A stretch of DNA of 64,000 bases from Budorcas taxicolor (GCF_023091745.1 NC_068922.1:31596001-31660000), one strand, 5' to 3'; numbered from the stretch's first letter, positions 43,598 through 56,071 are shown. Made by a program: numbers and translations. Notes: generated by a model not told the origin, from the sequence alone.

Positions 43598-45545
43598 CCA
43601 CAACTATGGATGGATGTTCATGACATAGTATAGGAGACAGGGATCAAAACCATCCCCAAGAAAAAGAAATGCAAAAAAGCAAAAAGGCTGTCTGAGGATG
43701 CCTTACAAATAGCTGTGAAAGGAAGACAAGCAAAAAGCGAAGGAGAGAAGGAAAGATATACCCATTTGAATGCAGAGTTACAAAGAATACCAAGGAGAGA
43801 AAAGAAAGCCTTCCTCAGTGATCAGTGCAAAGAAAGAGAGGAAAACAATAGAATGGGAAAGACTGGAGATCTCTTCAAGATAATTAGAGATACCAAGTGA
43901 CCATTGCATACAAAGACAAGTACAATAAAGGACAGAAATGGTATGGACCTAACAGAAGCAGAATATATTAAGAAGAGGTGGCAAGAATACACAGATGAAC
44001 TGTACAAAAAAGATCTTCATGACCCAGATAACCCCAATGGTGTGATCACTCACCTAGAGCCAGATACCCTGGAATGTGAAGCCTTAGGAAGCATCACTAC
44101 AAACAAAGCTAGTGGAGGTGATGGAATTCCAGTTGAGTTATTTCAAATCCTTAAAGATGACACTGTGAAAGTGCTGCACTCAATATGCCAGCAAATTTGG
44201 AAAACTCAGCAGTGGCCATAGGACTGGAAAAGGTCAGTTTTCATTCCAATCCCAAAGAAAGGCAATGCCAAAGAATGCTCAAACTACCGCACAATTGCAC
44301 TCATCTCACACACTAGTAAAGTAATGCTTAAAATTCTCCAAGCCAGGCTTCAGCAATATGTGAACCATGAACTTTCAGATGTTCAAGCTGGTTTTAGAAA
44401 AGGCAGAGGAACCAGACATCAAATTGCCAACATCCGCTGAATCATCGAAAGAGCAAGAGAATTCCAGAAAAGCATCTATTTCTGCTTTATTGACTATGCA
44501 AAAGCCTTTGACTGCATAGATCATAATAAACTGTTGAAAATTCTAAAAGATGTGGGAATACCAGACCACCTGACCTGCCTCTTGAGAAACCTGTATGCAG
44601 GTCAGGAAGCAACAGTTAGAACTGGACACGGAACATACTGGTTCCAAATCGGGAAAGGATCACGTCAAGGATGTATATTGTTACCCTGCTTATTTAACTT
44701 ATATGCAGAGTACATCATGAGAAATGCTGGGCTGGATGAAGCACAAGCCAGAATCAAGACTGCTGGGAGAAATATCAGTAACCTTAGATATGCAGATGAT
44801 ACCACTCTTATGGAAGAAAGTGAATAAGAACTAAAGAACCTCTTGATGAAAGTAAAAGAGGAGAGTGAAAAAGTTGGCTCAAAGTTCAATATTCAGAAAA
44901 CTAATATCATAGCATCCGGCCCCATCATTTCATGGCAAATAGATGGGAAAATAGTGGAAACAGTGGCTGACTTTATTTTTTGGGGCTCCAAAATCACTGC
45001 AGATGGGGATTGCAGCCATGAAATTAAAAAACGCTTGCTCCTTGGAAGAAAAGCTATGACCAATCTAGACAGCATACTAAAAAGAAGAGACATTACTTTG
45101 CCAACAAATCTCCATCTAGTCAAGGCTATGGTTTTTCCAGTAGTCACGTATGGATGTGAGAGTTGGACTATAAAGAAAGCTGGGCACTGAAGAATTGATG
45201 CTTTTGAACTGTGGTGTTGGAGAAGACTCTTGAGAGTCCCTTGGACTGCAAGGAGATCCAACCAGTCCATCCTGAGTGTTCACTGGAAAAACTGATGTTG
45301 AAACTGAAACTCCAATACTTTGGCCAACTGATGCGAAGAGCTGACTCATTTGAAAGGTACCTGATGTTGGGAAAAATTGAAGGCAGGAGAAGGGGAAGAC
45401 AGAGGATGAGATGGTTGGATGGCATCATCGACTCGAAGCACATGAGTTTGGGTAAACTCCTGAGTTGGTGATAGACAGGGAGGCCTGGTGTGCTGCGGTT
45501 CATGGGGTCGCAAAGAGTTGGACACAACTGAGCAACTGAACTGAA
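43598..45545 (+). mobile_element. BovB LINE inserted in CHR SINE
   Basis: About 1.95 kb, from the APE-RT linker ('aactatggatggatgttcat') through the RT to the 3' terminus 'gcaactgaactgaactgag'. The RT is split by stops and frameshifts: 'GIPDHLTCLLRNLYAGQEAT' in one frame, 'LRYADDTTLMEESE' then a stop. A short duplication 'caccac(aa)' flanks it. Confidence 0.94.
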
Positions 45546-45640
45546 CTGAGCACCACAAGGAATGATCCCAACGTGATGCAATGAAGATTCCATGTGCCGC
45601 AACTAAGACCTGACGCAGCCAAATAAAAGTGAATATAAAA
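45546..45640 (+). mobile_element. CHR SINE, part 2
   Basis: 'gtgccgcaactaagacctga' and 'cgcagccaaataaaagtgaa' are the 3' part of a long CHR SINE, completing the copy begun at 43456. Confidence 0.82.
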
Positions 45641-46469
45641 GAATTAAACTATTCATAATTTATAAAAGAATTCTCAGGTTTATCATCCAAATGTCCCATG
45701 ACAGATGTCAATATCCTACTCCTTTCCTATTGTGATTGTGGTATCTGCACAGGAAGCCTGTCAAGGCTATACATTAATCCTGTTTGTAACTCATGTTACA
45801 ATTCAATCATCTGCCAAAATGTTTGGCAGCCAAAGTCATAACATCTTCTTTAAATCTGCCATGGAGGTCTTCTAGTTTTCACAGTCTGCACCAAGTTGAT
45901 AATTAGCTTCTCAAGCATTAATGCAAACTAGTCAATCTTCAATCCATGTCATTATCATTGGCACATACTATACAAAGGTTTATCCATCTCTTAAGTGAAA
46001 GCTTCATTTTCAGTGCACTTTGCTCCAAGCAGTGAGAGTCTGGGTAACTGTGATATTTAGGGTGCTCTCCACTCCACCTATCACCAGCAATGGGTCCTTG
46101 CTACTGTCTGACTGTTAAGTGGATCACACTTTCTTGGGGCACTTCTGATACCAACTCTTGACCTGCCTACCACCTCACCCACCCCCAAGGAAAGCCTGAC
46201 TCCAAGGTTCCCGAGTATGAAGTTTATTTAAGAAGCGATCCCAGAAGCAGGACAAAGGGATGTGGAAAGAGAAATCATGATTTCGTCGGGCCATTCTATG
46301 AGAATCTGGGGAGCTTAATCCTGGCGGCCATCCCCTCAGAAACCATCTGAGGTACACCTGGGAATAGTCCATCTGAAGGCCAGGCAGGGGAGGCATTTAT
46401 CCATCAGCTTGTGCGCCCATCTGTCAAGGGCCTTTCTGTTCATCTGCTATAGGATTTGGGGCAAGATAC
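45641..46469. other. No gene recognised
   Basis: Unique-looking DNA with no ORF of note and no repeat identified. Confidence 0.4.
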
Positions 46470-46627
46470 TTAGAGTCTTTATTGAATTTGTTAGAATATT
46501 GCTTCTGTTTTATGTCTTGGTTTTTCAGCTGTGAGGCATGTGGGATCTTAGCTTCCTGACCAGGGATTGAATCTGCACTGTCTGCAATGGAAGGCAAAGT
46601 CCTAACCACTGGACCACCAGGGAAGTC
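46470..46627 (-). mobile_element. CHR SINE, reversed
   Basis: 'agtctttattgaatttgtta' (tail, reversed) to 'ggaccaccagggaagtcc'. Confidence 0.9.
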
Positions 46628-46631
46628 CTGA

Positions 46632-46808
46632 TACTTGATCTGTTGTACCTCAATTTTCCCATATTTAAAATGGGGCTAAAACTAATAGTATCTACTATAA
46701 TTAGAACAAAGTAGAATGCTTCTATAAATATTAAATGAACTATGTTATAGCAAGAGGTAGGGACAATGCCAAACACCTCATAAACACTATATAAGTATTT
46801 ATTACATT
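46632..46808 (+). repeat. MIR SINE relic
   Basis: 'acctcaattttcccatattt', 'aaaatggggctaaaactaat' and 'gacaatgccaaacacctcat' in MIR order, ending 'tataagtatttatta'. Confidence 0.7.
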
Positions 46809-46819
46809 TTCAACAGCTG

Positions 46820-47428
46820 ACATTGAAGCCAGAAGGCACCAGACCAACAGCTTCAAAATCCTGAGGCAAAATTATATCCAACCTAGAATTTTCTACCAAG
46901 TAAGAATGGAGAAACTGGCTAATTACCCTTCAGGAGGAGAATGATAAATATTTTGTCACTTACTCATTCAGCAATTAAAATGAATGAACAAGGCAACATA
47001 CCATAAATCTGAAGAACTACCTTAAAAGAACTGTTAGCGCTGTTTGATTCCAAGACTGTGACATTCTGGAAAAGGCAAAACTATAAAGACATTAAAAAGA
47101 TCACTGGTTGCCAGGAGTTAATGAGGAGGGAGGGATGAGCAGGCAGAGCACAGAGCATTTTTAGGGCAGTGAAAATACTCTGTGTGATACTATAATGAGA
47201 GATATGTGTCAGTATACATTTGTCCAAATGCACAGATTGTACAACACCAAGTGTGAACCCTGATGTGAACTATGGACTATGAGTGGTTTCAGTGTCAGTG
47301 TAGGTTCATCAGTTGTAACTAATGTACCATTCTGGTGGAGGATTTAACAATAGGGAGGCGGGGGGGGGGGGGGGGGGAATATGGGAAATTTCCATATCTT
47401 CCTCTTAATTTTGCTCTCAACCTAAAAG
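46820..47428 (+). mobile_element. Old L1 3' end (L1M type)
   Basis: 'ctagaattttctaccaagta' then 'ttctggaaaaggcaaaacta', 'gatcactggttgccaggagt' and 'aaccctgatgtgaactatgg'. Same subfamily as 1736-2430. A G homopolymer stands where that copy has a TG run. Confidence 0.65.
47360..47377 (+). repeat. (G)18 homopolymer
   Basis: Eighteen uninterrupted Gs within the L1 3'UTR. Quadruplex-prone and likely length-variable. Confidence 0.9.
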
Positions 47429-47431
47429 AGC

Positions 47432-47548
47432 CTTTCCCCCTGCCCCCTACACGGCATGTAGGATCTTAGTTCCCGAACCAGGGATGGAACCTGCACCCTC
47501 TGCATTGGAAGGCAAAGTCTTAACCACTGGACCACCAGGGAAGTCCCT
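47432..47548 (-). mobile_element. CHR SINE, reversed
   Basis: 'gaaccagggatggaacctgc' box B to 'ggaccaccagggaagtccc'. Confidence 0.88.
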
Positions 47549-48024
47549 AAAAGCTTTTTTTTTTAAAGTCTCTTAAAAATAAATATATACATGAAGTTTT
47601 GTGTGTTTTTTTTTTAAAATAACTACTAGCATTTATTCTCATGATGGAAAGATGGTTCACCAAGAGAAAAATATAATTTTATTTATCATATTATATGATT
47701 GCTGCAGGAAAGCCACAATCATCTCAGCCAAGGAAAATGAGGCATTTAATAAAATTTAGCAGTATTTCCAAGATTTTAAAAAATCCTCAGTAAAACAGGA
47801 TTTGACAGCAGCTCTTAAGAAAACAATAGGAAAAAAATCTTGAATCAAAGGCAAACTCATCCTTCATTAATTGCTTAATAAAAACAGTTTTTGCTAATCA
47901 GGAATGAGGCAAGGTCTCAATAAATGTTTGTTGAGTAAAATGCATCTGTGATCCTGCAGAGGTTCTTGACATCCCACTTGACTGCTCAACATGAGGAAAA
48001 AAGAAAAAGGTTAAAGACTTTGAA
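47549..48024. other. No gene recognised; MIR/L2-like tail near 47.91 kb
   Basis: 'tctcaataaatgtttgttga' at about 47915 is the typical end of an L2 or MIR. The rest is unassigned. Confidence 0.35.
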
Positions 48025-48250
48025 ACTGGGACATGCCTGGTGGTCCAGTTAAGAATCTGCCTTCCATTTCAGGGGATGTGGGTTTGATCCTTGGTCTGGG
48101 AACTAAGATCCCACATGCCTTAACTACTGAAGCCTGTGCACCAAAACTAAAGTGTCTGTGCACCTCAAAGAAAGATCCTGAAGGATGCAACAAAAATCCC
48201 ATGTGCTGCAACTAAGACCTGAAACAGCCAAATAAATAACTATTAAAAAC
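48025..48250 (+). mobile_element. CHR SINE (long form)
   Basis: 'ctgggacatgcctggtggtc' to 'agccaaataaataactatta', including the central 'actactgaagcctgtgcacc' block. Confidence 0.88.
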
Positions 48251-48826
48251 AAAAACTTTGAACCCAAACAGAGTCATATAAAAATACTCAACACTTTCAT
48301 CCATAGTTTAAAACCTCGTATCTAATGCAAATTATCAATTGTTCTATTTTTATATTTAACACTCAAAATTAAGATTGATTTTGCAGCTATCTCTAAAACT
48401 ACAGAAGAGAAATTTGTAAAGTAAGTCTGATTTTATAGTTAGTAACAATTAACTAGAATGCTATTCCTCACTGCTCATTTATATGATCAATTTGATCCCC
48501 ACCTATATTCAGGTAGATTTTAATTTTAGACTTAGTAGAAAATTTCTGGCTATTCTGGCACAAGTGATTCAACTTTTGTTTTCACAGGCAAATTGGAATC
48601 TTTAAGGGCATCTTTCTGTCAGACATGTCTCTGGAACATGATCTTATAATTCAAAATAGAGGGAAAATATTTAGAAGTATTTTCTAAGTATTTAGGCATG
48701 AATCAGGTGTGAATTTCAACTAATTTCTTTCCTGCCTCATTTGTAGCATTCTTATCCTGCACTGTTACATCCCGGATAAACCCACTGTAAATTGAAAACA
48801 TCTTAAGTCAAGACTGCATCTGATAG
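48251..48826. other. No feature recognised (AT-rich)
   Basis: AT-rich unique-looking DNA. Confidence 0.4.
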
Positions 48827-48950
48827 GGAATTCCTTGGTAGTCCAATGCTTAAGACTCCATCCATGCACTGCAGGGGAAACGGGTTCCATCCCTGGTCAG
48901 AAAACTAAGATCCCACATGCTTCATGGTGTAGCCAAAAAATAAATAGAAA
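48827..48950 (+). mobile_element. CHR SINE
   Basis: 'tagggaattccttggtagtc' to 'gtgtagccaaaaaataaata'. Confidence 0.85.
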
Positions 48951-49614
48951 AATCTGATATCCCTAACTTATCAAACACCATAGCTTAGCCTCACCTAATT
49001 TACCCATGTTCAGAGAACACTTGGATTAGCCTACAGTTGGGCAACATGATCTAACTCAAAGCCCATTTTATAATAAAGTAAAGAATATCTCATGTAACTG
49101 AGTGAATACTGAAAGTGAAAAAGAAAATGGTTGTCTGAGTCCAGAATAGTTCTGTGTGTCAGCTGTTTACTGTTGTGATCGTGTGGCTGACAAGAAGCGC
49201 TGCCTAGCATCACAAGAGAGTATCTACCATGTATGGCTAGCCCAGGAAAAACAATAAAAATTCAGAATTCAAAGGTTTTGTACCATTGTAAAGTCAAAAA
49301 TCTTAAACAAGCCACTATAAGTCTGGAACTGTCTGTACTCACAATGCTTTTGTGAAGCATGAGATAAAATAACTTGGTCACAGTGCCTTTCCACTGGCAA
49401 TTCTGTTCCCCTCTGCCAGAGAAACCTCTTGCTCCCAATATGCCCATGGCAGAATCCCTCTTCCTTTAATCTGATCAATATTACCTTAATAAAATAAAAA
49501 CTAACCCTGTATTCCAGTTGATCAACATTTTTATCTCCTTGGTTTGCTTTATGTTTTCCACAGCATTGCTCACCATTAAATACATTATGTACTTAATTTG
49601 TATATTGTCAATCT
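48951..49614. other. No feature recognised
   Basis: Unique-looking DNA with chance-level ORFs. Confidence 0.4.
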
Positions 49615-49735
49615 CTTTTGATTATGAGAAGCTTCATAAAGGCATAGATGTCACTTATTTTGCCTTATTCCTGGTCTGTATGCCTCAAATACACAGAAGG
49701 TACAAAATAAATATTTGTTAAATAAATGCTTGTAA
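49615..49735 (+). repeat. L2 3' end relic
   Basis: 'cataaaggcatagatgtcac' and 'acacagaaggtacaaaataa' followed by 'atatttgttaaataaatgct' fit an L2 3' terminus. Confidence 0.5.
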
Positions 49736-49774
49736 TTCTAGAGAATTTAAACATTTAAACACTTTTCTGTAGTT

Positions 49775-50866
49775 ACCGCCAAAGCCTTTGACTGTATAGA
49801 TCACAACAAACTGTGGAAAATTCTTCAAGAATTGGGGATACCAGACCACCTTACCTGCCTCCTGAGAAATCTGTATGCAGGTCAGGAAGCAACAGTTAGA
49901 ACCGGACATGGAAAAACAGACTGTGAAAAGGAGTATGTCAAATTGGGAAAGGAGTACGTCAAGGCTGTATATCGTCACTCTGCTTATTTAACTTTATGAA
50001 GAGTACATCATGGGAAATGCCAGGCTGGATGAAGCACAAGCTGGAATCAAGATTTCCAGGAAAAATATCAATAACCTCAAATACACAGATGACACCACCC
50101 TTATGGCAGAAAGTGAAGAAGAGCTAAAGAGCCTCTTGATGAAACTGAAAGAGGAGAGTAAAAAATTGGCTTAAAGATCAACATTCAGAAAGCTAAGATC
50201 ATGGCATCTGGTCCCATCACTTCATGGCAAATAGATGGGGAATCAGTGGAAACCATGACAGACTTTATTTTGGGGGGCTCCAAAATCACTGCAGATGGTG
50301 ATTGCAGCCATGAAATTAAAAGATACTTACTCCTTGGAAGGAAAGTTACAACCAACCTAGACAGCATATTACTGTCAAAGCAGAGACATTACTTTGCTGA
50401 CAAAGGTCCATCTAGTCAAAGCTATGATTTTTCCAGTAGTCACGTATGGATGTAAGAGTTGCACCACAAAGAAAGCTGAGTGCTGAAGAATTGATGTTTT
50501 TAAACTGTGGTGTTAGAGAAGACTCTTGAGAGTCCCTTGGACTGCAAGGAGATCCAACCATTCCATCCTAAAGGATATCAGTCCTGGGTGTTCACTGGAA
50601 GGACTGATGTTGAAGCTGCAACTCCAATACTTTGGAGACCTGATGTGAAGAGCTGACTCATTGGAAAAGACCCTGATGTTGGGAAAGACTGAAGGCAGGA
50701 GGAAAAGGGGACGACACAGGATGAGATGACTGGATGGCATCACCAACTCAATGGACATGAGTTTGGATAAACTTTGGGAGTTGGTGATGGACAGGGAGGC
50801 CTGGTGTACTGTGGTTCATGGGGTCGCAAAGAGTTGGACATGACAGAGCAACTGAACTGAACTGAA
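49775..50866 (+). mobile_element. BovB LINE, 3' half
   Basis: Starts at 'accgccaaagcctttgactg' and ends 'gagcaactgaactgaactga'. The YADD-equivalent reads YTDD ('tacacagatgac') here, and the frame is broken several times. Confidence 0.94.
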
Positions 50867-51027
50867 ATGTAGCCTACCATGCTGCTCTGTCCCTGGGGTT
50901 TTCCAGGCAAGAGTACTGGAGTGGGTTGCCGTTTCCTTCTCCAGAGGATCTTCCCGACCCAGGGATTGAACCTGGTTCTCCCGCACTATAGGCAGATGCT
51001 TTACCATCTGAGCTACCAGGGAAGTCC
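50867..51027 (-). mobile_element. Bov-tA SINE, reversed, 3'-truncated
   Basis: 'gtagcctaccatgctgctct' to 'agctaccagggaagtcc'. It directly abuts the BovB end and the next L1. Confidence 0.88.
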
Positions 51028-51530
51028 TGAATCAGTTATACATATACATATATGTACTCTTTTTTAGATCATTTTCCCATATAGGTCATTACAGAGTATT
51101 GAGTAGAGTTCCCTGTGCTATACACTAGGTCCTATTTAGTTATTTAGTTTATACACAGTGTTATCTATATGTCAATCTCAATCTCCCAATTCATCCCTCC
51201 CCCTCTTTCACCCCCAGGTAACCATAAGTTTATTTTCTATATCCATAACACTAGTTCTGTTTTGTAGATAAGTTTATCTGTACCCTTTTTTAAGATTCCA
51301 CACATAAGCACTATCATATTTATCTTTCTCTGTCTGACTTACTTCACTCAGTATGACACTCTCTAGGTCCATCAATGTTGCTGCAAATGGCATTATTCCC
51401 TTCTTTTTTATGGCTGAGGAATATTCCATTGTGTATAGGAACCACATCTTTAGCCATACATCCATCATTCAATATTTAGGTTGCTTTCATGTGCTGGCTA
51501 TTGTAAACAGGAGCATGAAGCTTTTATTCA
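51028..51530 (-). mobile_element. L1 3' end, reversed
   Basis: 'tgaatcagttatacatatac', 'tcattacagagtattgagta', 'gtccatcaatgttgctgcaa' and 'gaatattccattgtgtatag'. Confidence 0.92.
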
Positions 51531-52722
51531 AACCAATCCGTTATGTATCCTGGTTTTGCCACTCACTGAGGATGACTCTCAGCAGAATACTTAACCACTT
51601 TGGCTTTCTTCATCTGGAAGTATGGTAAATGAAGCTAACATAGAGTCTATTCCTCTTCCGAGGTTCTCCAAGAAGAGGGGATCATCAGTCAGCAAGTCAC
51701 TCAAGCCAGAAAACAAGTGTATTCTTCACACTTCTCTTCCACACCTCCACCTTACATTTTCCTGATCAGTAGACCATTCAATTCTACTGTATGAACATCT
51801 CTTGAATCCACTAGTCCCTCTCCATTTAACCTATCACCTGCCACTTCGTGAGCCTGTCACCACCACCTCTCTTTAGATTATCACAGGACCCTTTTATGGG
51901 CCTGTGATCCAGGGTTGGCCCATCACGCATTCACCTCCAAGAGTCTGAATATTGAAAAAGTCATACCAAGCTGCCCAGAAGCTTGGGAAATTACTCAGCA
52001 TGGTGGCAGTCACATCTGTGGGGAGCAGTGTTGATGGCAAAACCTTGGCAGACTGTCCCATTTGACTGGTCTCCCTTGGTTCACATCCAGTTTCCAAACT
52101 CTGTTCTCTAGTCCTGATACTTCCAGAACTAGCTGATAAAAGTCCTTTCACTCAATTCCACCCCTGCCCTGTCAATTACTCATTCTGGCAACCCAGAGCA
52201 CTGCCTGGCACATCATGAAACGCCCACCCACTCCAGCCCCTACAAGTCCTCCTCCCACTTCCGGTGGCCTCCTGTAAACAACCACCCTCACTGCTTTGGG
52301 ATCCAGCTCGCTCAACAAACCAGCTTCCTCTTACCATCCTATACTCCAGTCACACTTAGACTCCTGCTGTTGGACTAACACAGCCTGTTCTCTTGTTTCT
52401 GGACATGCTTTATTGTCTATGCCTAAAATCCTCCCTATTTGCATACAAACTTCCTACTCTTTTATTGCCAGAGGACTCGGCTGAACTAGCAGGGAACGCA
52501 GAGGCGGTTTCTTGTCTGCCTTTTTACAGCTCAGGAAGGAACCCTTTTGACATTAGCTGTAGTTGGAGAAATCCTCGGGTGGGACCCAGGTTAAGCCATA
52601 AGCTCACCTTTCTCATAAGACAGATAAGATGCTCTGATGATCCAACACACACCTGGTGTGGCTCTGAAAGTGGGGGTGTGGGGGTGGGGCAGGGTCTTGG
52701 TCCTCCTTTTGTCCCTTAGTGG
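51531..52722. other. No gene recognised; L2-like patch at 52.2-52.46 kb
   Basis: 'tatactccagtcacacttag' and 'gacatgctttattgtctatg' suggest an old L2. The remainder is unassigned and non-coding. Confidence 0.35.
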
Positions 52723-52732
52723 TATACTTTCC

Positions 52733-52998
52733 GGAGAAGGCAATGGCACCCCACTCCAGTACTCTTGCCTGGAAAATCCCATGGATGGAGGAGCCTGGTA
52801 GGCTGCAGTCCATGGGGTCGCTAAGAGTCGGATACGACTGAGCGACTTCACTGTCACTTTTCACTTTCATGCATTGGAGAAGGAAATGGCAACCCACTCC
52901 AGTGTTCTTGCCTGGAGAATCCCAGGGACGGGGGAGCCTGGTGGGCTGCTGTCTATGGGGTCACACAGAGTCGGACATGACTGAAGTGACTTAGCAGA
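52733..52998 (+). mobile_element. Bov-A2 SINE with perfect target duplication
   Basis: Forward dimer 'ggagaaggcaatggcacccc' to 'gaagtgacttagcaga'. The 10-bp duplication 'tatactttcc' lies at 52723-52732 and 52999-53008. Confidence 0.97.
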
Positions 52999-53041
52999 TA
53001 TACTTTCCCCAGACACATTGCCCAATATCTAGCTATTTTGT

Positions 53042-53071
53042 AGTATACCTTGAACAACATGAATTTGAACT
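53042..53071 (+). mobile_element. Tigger-like transposon, left end (split)
   Basis: 'taccttgaacaacatgaatt' is the start of Tigger-type elements whose other end reads 'ttgttcaagggtcaactg'. Interrupted by BovB. Confidence 0.7.
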
Positions 53072-54311
53072 TCAGTTCAGTTCAGTCACTCAGTCATGTC
53101 CGACTCTTTGCAACCCCATGGACTGCAGCACACCAGGTTTCCCTGTCTAGCACCAACTCCCATAGATTGCTGAAACTCATGTCCATCAAGTCAGTGACGT
53201 CATCCAACCATCTCATCCTCTGTTGTCCCCTTCTCCTCCTGATTAACTTTTTCCCAGCATCAGGGTCTTTTCTAATGAGTCAGCTCCTCACATCAGCTGG
53301 CCAAATTTTTGGAGCTTCAGCTTCAGCATCAGTGCTTCCAATCAATATTCAGGGTTGATTTCCTGTAGGATTGAATGGTTGGATCTCCTTGCAAATCCAA
53401 GGGTCTCTCAAGAGTCTTCTTCAACACCACAGTTCAAAAGCATCTACTCTTCGGCTCTCAGTTTTCTTTATAGTCCAACTCTCACATCCACACACGACTA
53501 CTAGAAAAACCAGAGCTTTGACTAAGCAGACCTTTGTTGGCAAAGGAATGTCTCTACTTTTTATTATGCTGTCTAGGTTTTTCATAGCTTTTATTCCAAG
53601 GAGCAAGTGTCTTTTAAATTCATGGCTGCAGTCACCATCTGCAGTGATTTTGCAGCCCCCCAAAATAAAGTCTGTCACTGTTTCCATTGTTTCCCCATCT
53701 ATTTGCTGTGAAGTGATGGGACCGAATGCCAGGATTTTAGTTTTTTGAATGCTGAGTTTTAAGTCAGCTTTTTCACTCTCCTCTTTCACTTTCATCAAGA
53801 GGCTCTTTAGTTACCCTTTGCTTTCTGCCATAAGGGTGGTGTCATCTGCATATCTGAGGTTATTGATATTTCTCCTGGCAATCTTGATTCCAGCTTGTGC
53901 TTCACACAGTCCAGCATTCAGTATGATGTACTCTGCATATAAGTTAAATTAAATCTTTTTCCAATTTGAAATCAGTCCAGTGCTCCATGTCCAGTTCTAA
54001 CTGTTGCTTCTTGACTTGCATACTGATTTCTCAGGAGGCAGGTAAGGTGGTCTGGTATTCCCATCTCTTGAAGAATGTCCCACAGTTTGTTGTGATCCAC
54101 ACAGTCAAAGGTTTTGGCATAGTCAATAAAGCAGAAGTAGATGTTTTTCTGCAATTCTCTTGCTATTTATATGATCCAATGGATGTTTACAATTTGATCT
54201 CTGGTTCCTCTGCCTTTCCTAAATGCATCTTGAACATCTGGAAGTTCCCAGTTCACGTACTATTGAAGCCTAGTTTGGAGAATTTTGACCATTACTTTGC
54301 TAATGTGTGAG
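53072..54311 (-). mobile_element. BovB LINE inserted in Tigger
   Basis: Reversed 3' end 'ttcagttcagttcagtcact' to the middle of the RT ('gtgagatgagta'). Flanked by 'tttgaac' (53064) and 'tttaaac' (54313), a probable decayed target duplication. The frame is broken. Confidence 0.94.
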
Positions 54312-54549
54312 ATGAGTAGTTTAAACATTCATGGATCCACTAATCCATGGATTGTTTTCAATAGTAAATGCTAAATCATCTGACGCTTGCTGAATTTATG
54401 GATGTAGACCATTGGATACAGAGGAAGCTTGGACACAGCATTGTGACTTTAAGCTGGGTGCAGATTTTTGACTGTGCCAAGGTTAATGTTTTTAACTACC
54501 CACCCCACCACCCCCTGACACACACCATGTTGTTCAAGGGTCAACTGCA
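54312..54549 (+). mobile_element. Tigger-like transposon, right part
   Basis: 'attgttttcaatagtaaatg', 'gtgcagatttttgactgtgc' and terminal 'ttgttcaagggtcaactgca' complete the element begun at 53042. Confidence 0.72.
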
Positions 54550-55514
54550 CTTAGAAAAAGAATTTCTAATTATGAGTGAGACACATTAAAGAGAGAAAGA
54601 GTCGGAAGGGGTGGGACATCAAGCTTTTCTGGAGAAAACAGTAACGGTAGAGTGCTCTCGGGAACACAGCTGAAGCAGGGAATGGTGAGTCACAGAAAGC
54701 CACTGGAAGCTGAAACCTAAAGAAGATCCTAAGAGTGGGAGGAGGATTCATGCAGGGAGTGAAGACTGACTTCAGGTGCGTTGTAGACCTACCTAGGCTT
54801 GGTGCAGCCACCACCTTTCAGGGATGAAACATCTCTCCAGTGCTTTAAGTGGCAGTAAGAAGTAAAATGTACCTGAGATGAAAATCAGACAGACTTGGAA
54901 TTGTCCGTTCTGCAACTGCTAAGTCAGCTGACCTGCCATCTTGCAGCTCCAATATCCTCAGTTATAACAGAAGGATAAAATATCATTCTCAAGATTAAAT
55001 GCCCAAAGCAAGGTGCAGAACTATGTGGATAGTAGCCCCATCTGTCTTTTTTAGCAAAATCAGTGTCACTGTATCTGTATGAGGTAGAAACAGCGCTTAT
55101 CTCTGGGAGACAAAATGGAGTGGAGTGGGAGTTATTTTCTACCATGCATTATTTTGTATTTTTTGGAGTTAAACACTAAGTATATGTTATAACTATTCTT
55201 GTTAATTAATTAATTGCATAAAATATCTATCTCACAAAGTCATTTCAAAGAAAACCCACCATATGATAGATTTCTAATGAACACTGTCCCTTTCCCCTTG
55301 GCAAGTAGACAAAAATCACCCATCTGCAGCATAGCTTTTGTATGGAAGCTAGAGGCTGACTAGTATAAACCTTTCTGGTCTATGTGTGAGAGCCCACATG
55401 TGTGTTTCAGTATGAGTGTGTGTGTGTGAGAGAGTAAACTCTGTAGTAAATGGGAGTCAGAAAACTTGAACCTATTGGGTTGAGGCTGCTGGACTATTAA
55501 ATCATTTTTAAGAA
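54550..55514. other. No gene recognised; MIR-like patch at 54.9-55.05 kb
   Basis: 'ccaatatcctcagttataac' and 'aagattaaatgcccaaagca' resemble MIR. A TG/GA run lies at about 55411-55434. Otherwise unassigned. Confidence 0.35.
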
Positions 55515-55770
55515 GTTATGGAAGGGGATAAACTGGGAGATTGGGACTGACATAAACACACTACTATATATAAAATAGATAACTAATAAGAACCCACTGT
55601 ACAGCACAGGGAACTCTACTCAATACTCTGTAATGGCCTACAAGGGAAAAGAATTTTAAAAAGTGAATATATGCATATGTATAACTGACTCACTTTGCTG
55701 TACAGGGGAAAATAACACAAGATTGCAAATCAACTTGACTCCAATAAAAAAACTTTTTTTAAAGAAAAGT
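55515..55770 (+). mobile_element. L1 3' end
   Basis: 'aatagataactaataagaac', 'agcacagggaactctactca' and 'tgactccaataaaaaaactt'. Forward. Confidence 0.9.
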
Positions 55771-55947
55771 TGTCAAGTATCAAGATGCTTAGGTTTATAC
55801 CTTGATCTATAACAATTTAACTTTTGATAAGTACAAAATGAATATTAAACAGTGAACAAGAGACCTGGACCATTTCCATTTCTGAATATGACTGACTAGG
55901 TGAAGGTAGTCCAATCTGAGCTAATGATTCTAAAAGTTGGAACTGAT
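55771..55947. other. No feature recognised
   Basis: Short AT-rich spacer. Confidence 0.4.
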
Positions 55948-56071
55948 TTTTTTTTTAATCTTTTGTCCATGCCACATGGCATGTGGGATTTTAGTTTCCT
56001 GACCAGAGATCGAACCTGTGCTCTCTGCATTGGAAGCCAGAGTCTTAACCACTGGACCACGCAGGAAGTCC
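55948..56071 (-). mobile_element. CHR SINE, reversed
   Basis: T-run, 'gaccagagatcgaacctgtg' box B, end 'accacgcaggaagtcc'. Confidence 0.88.
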
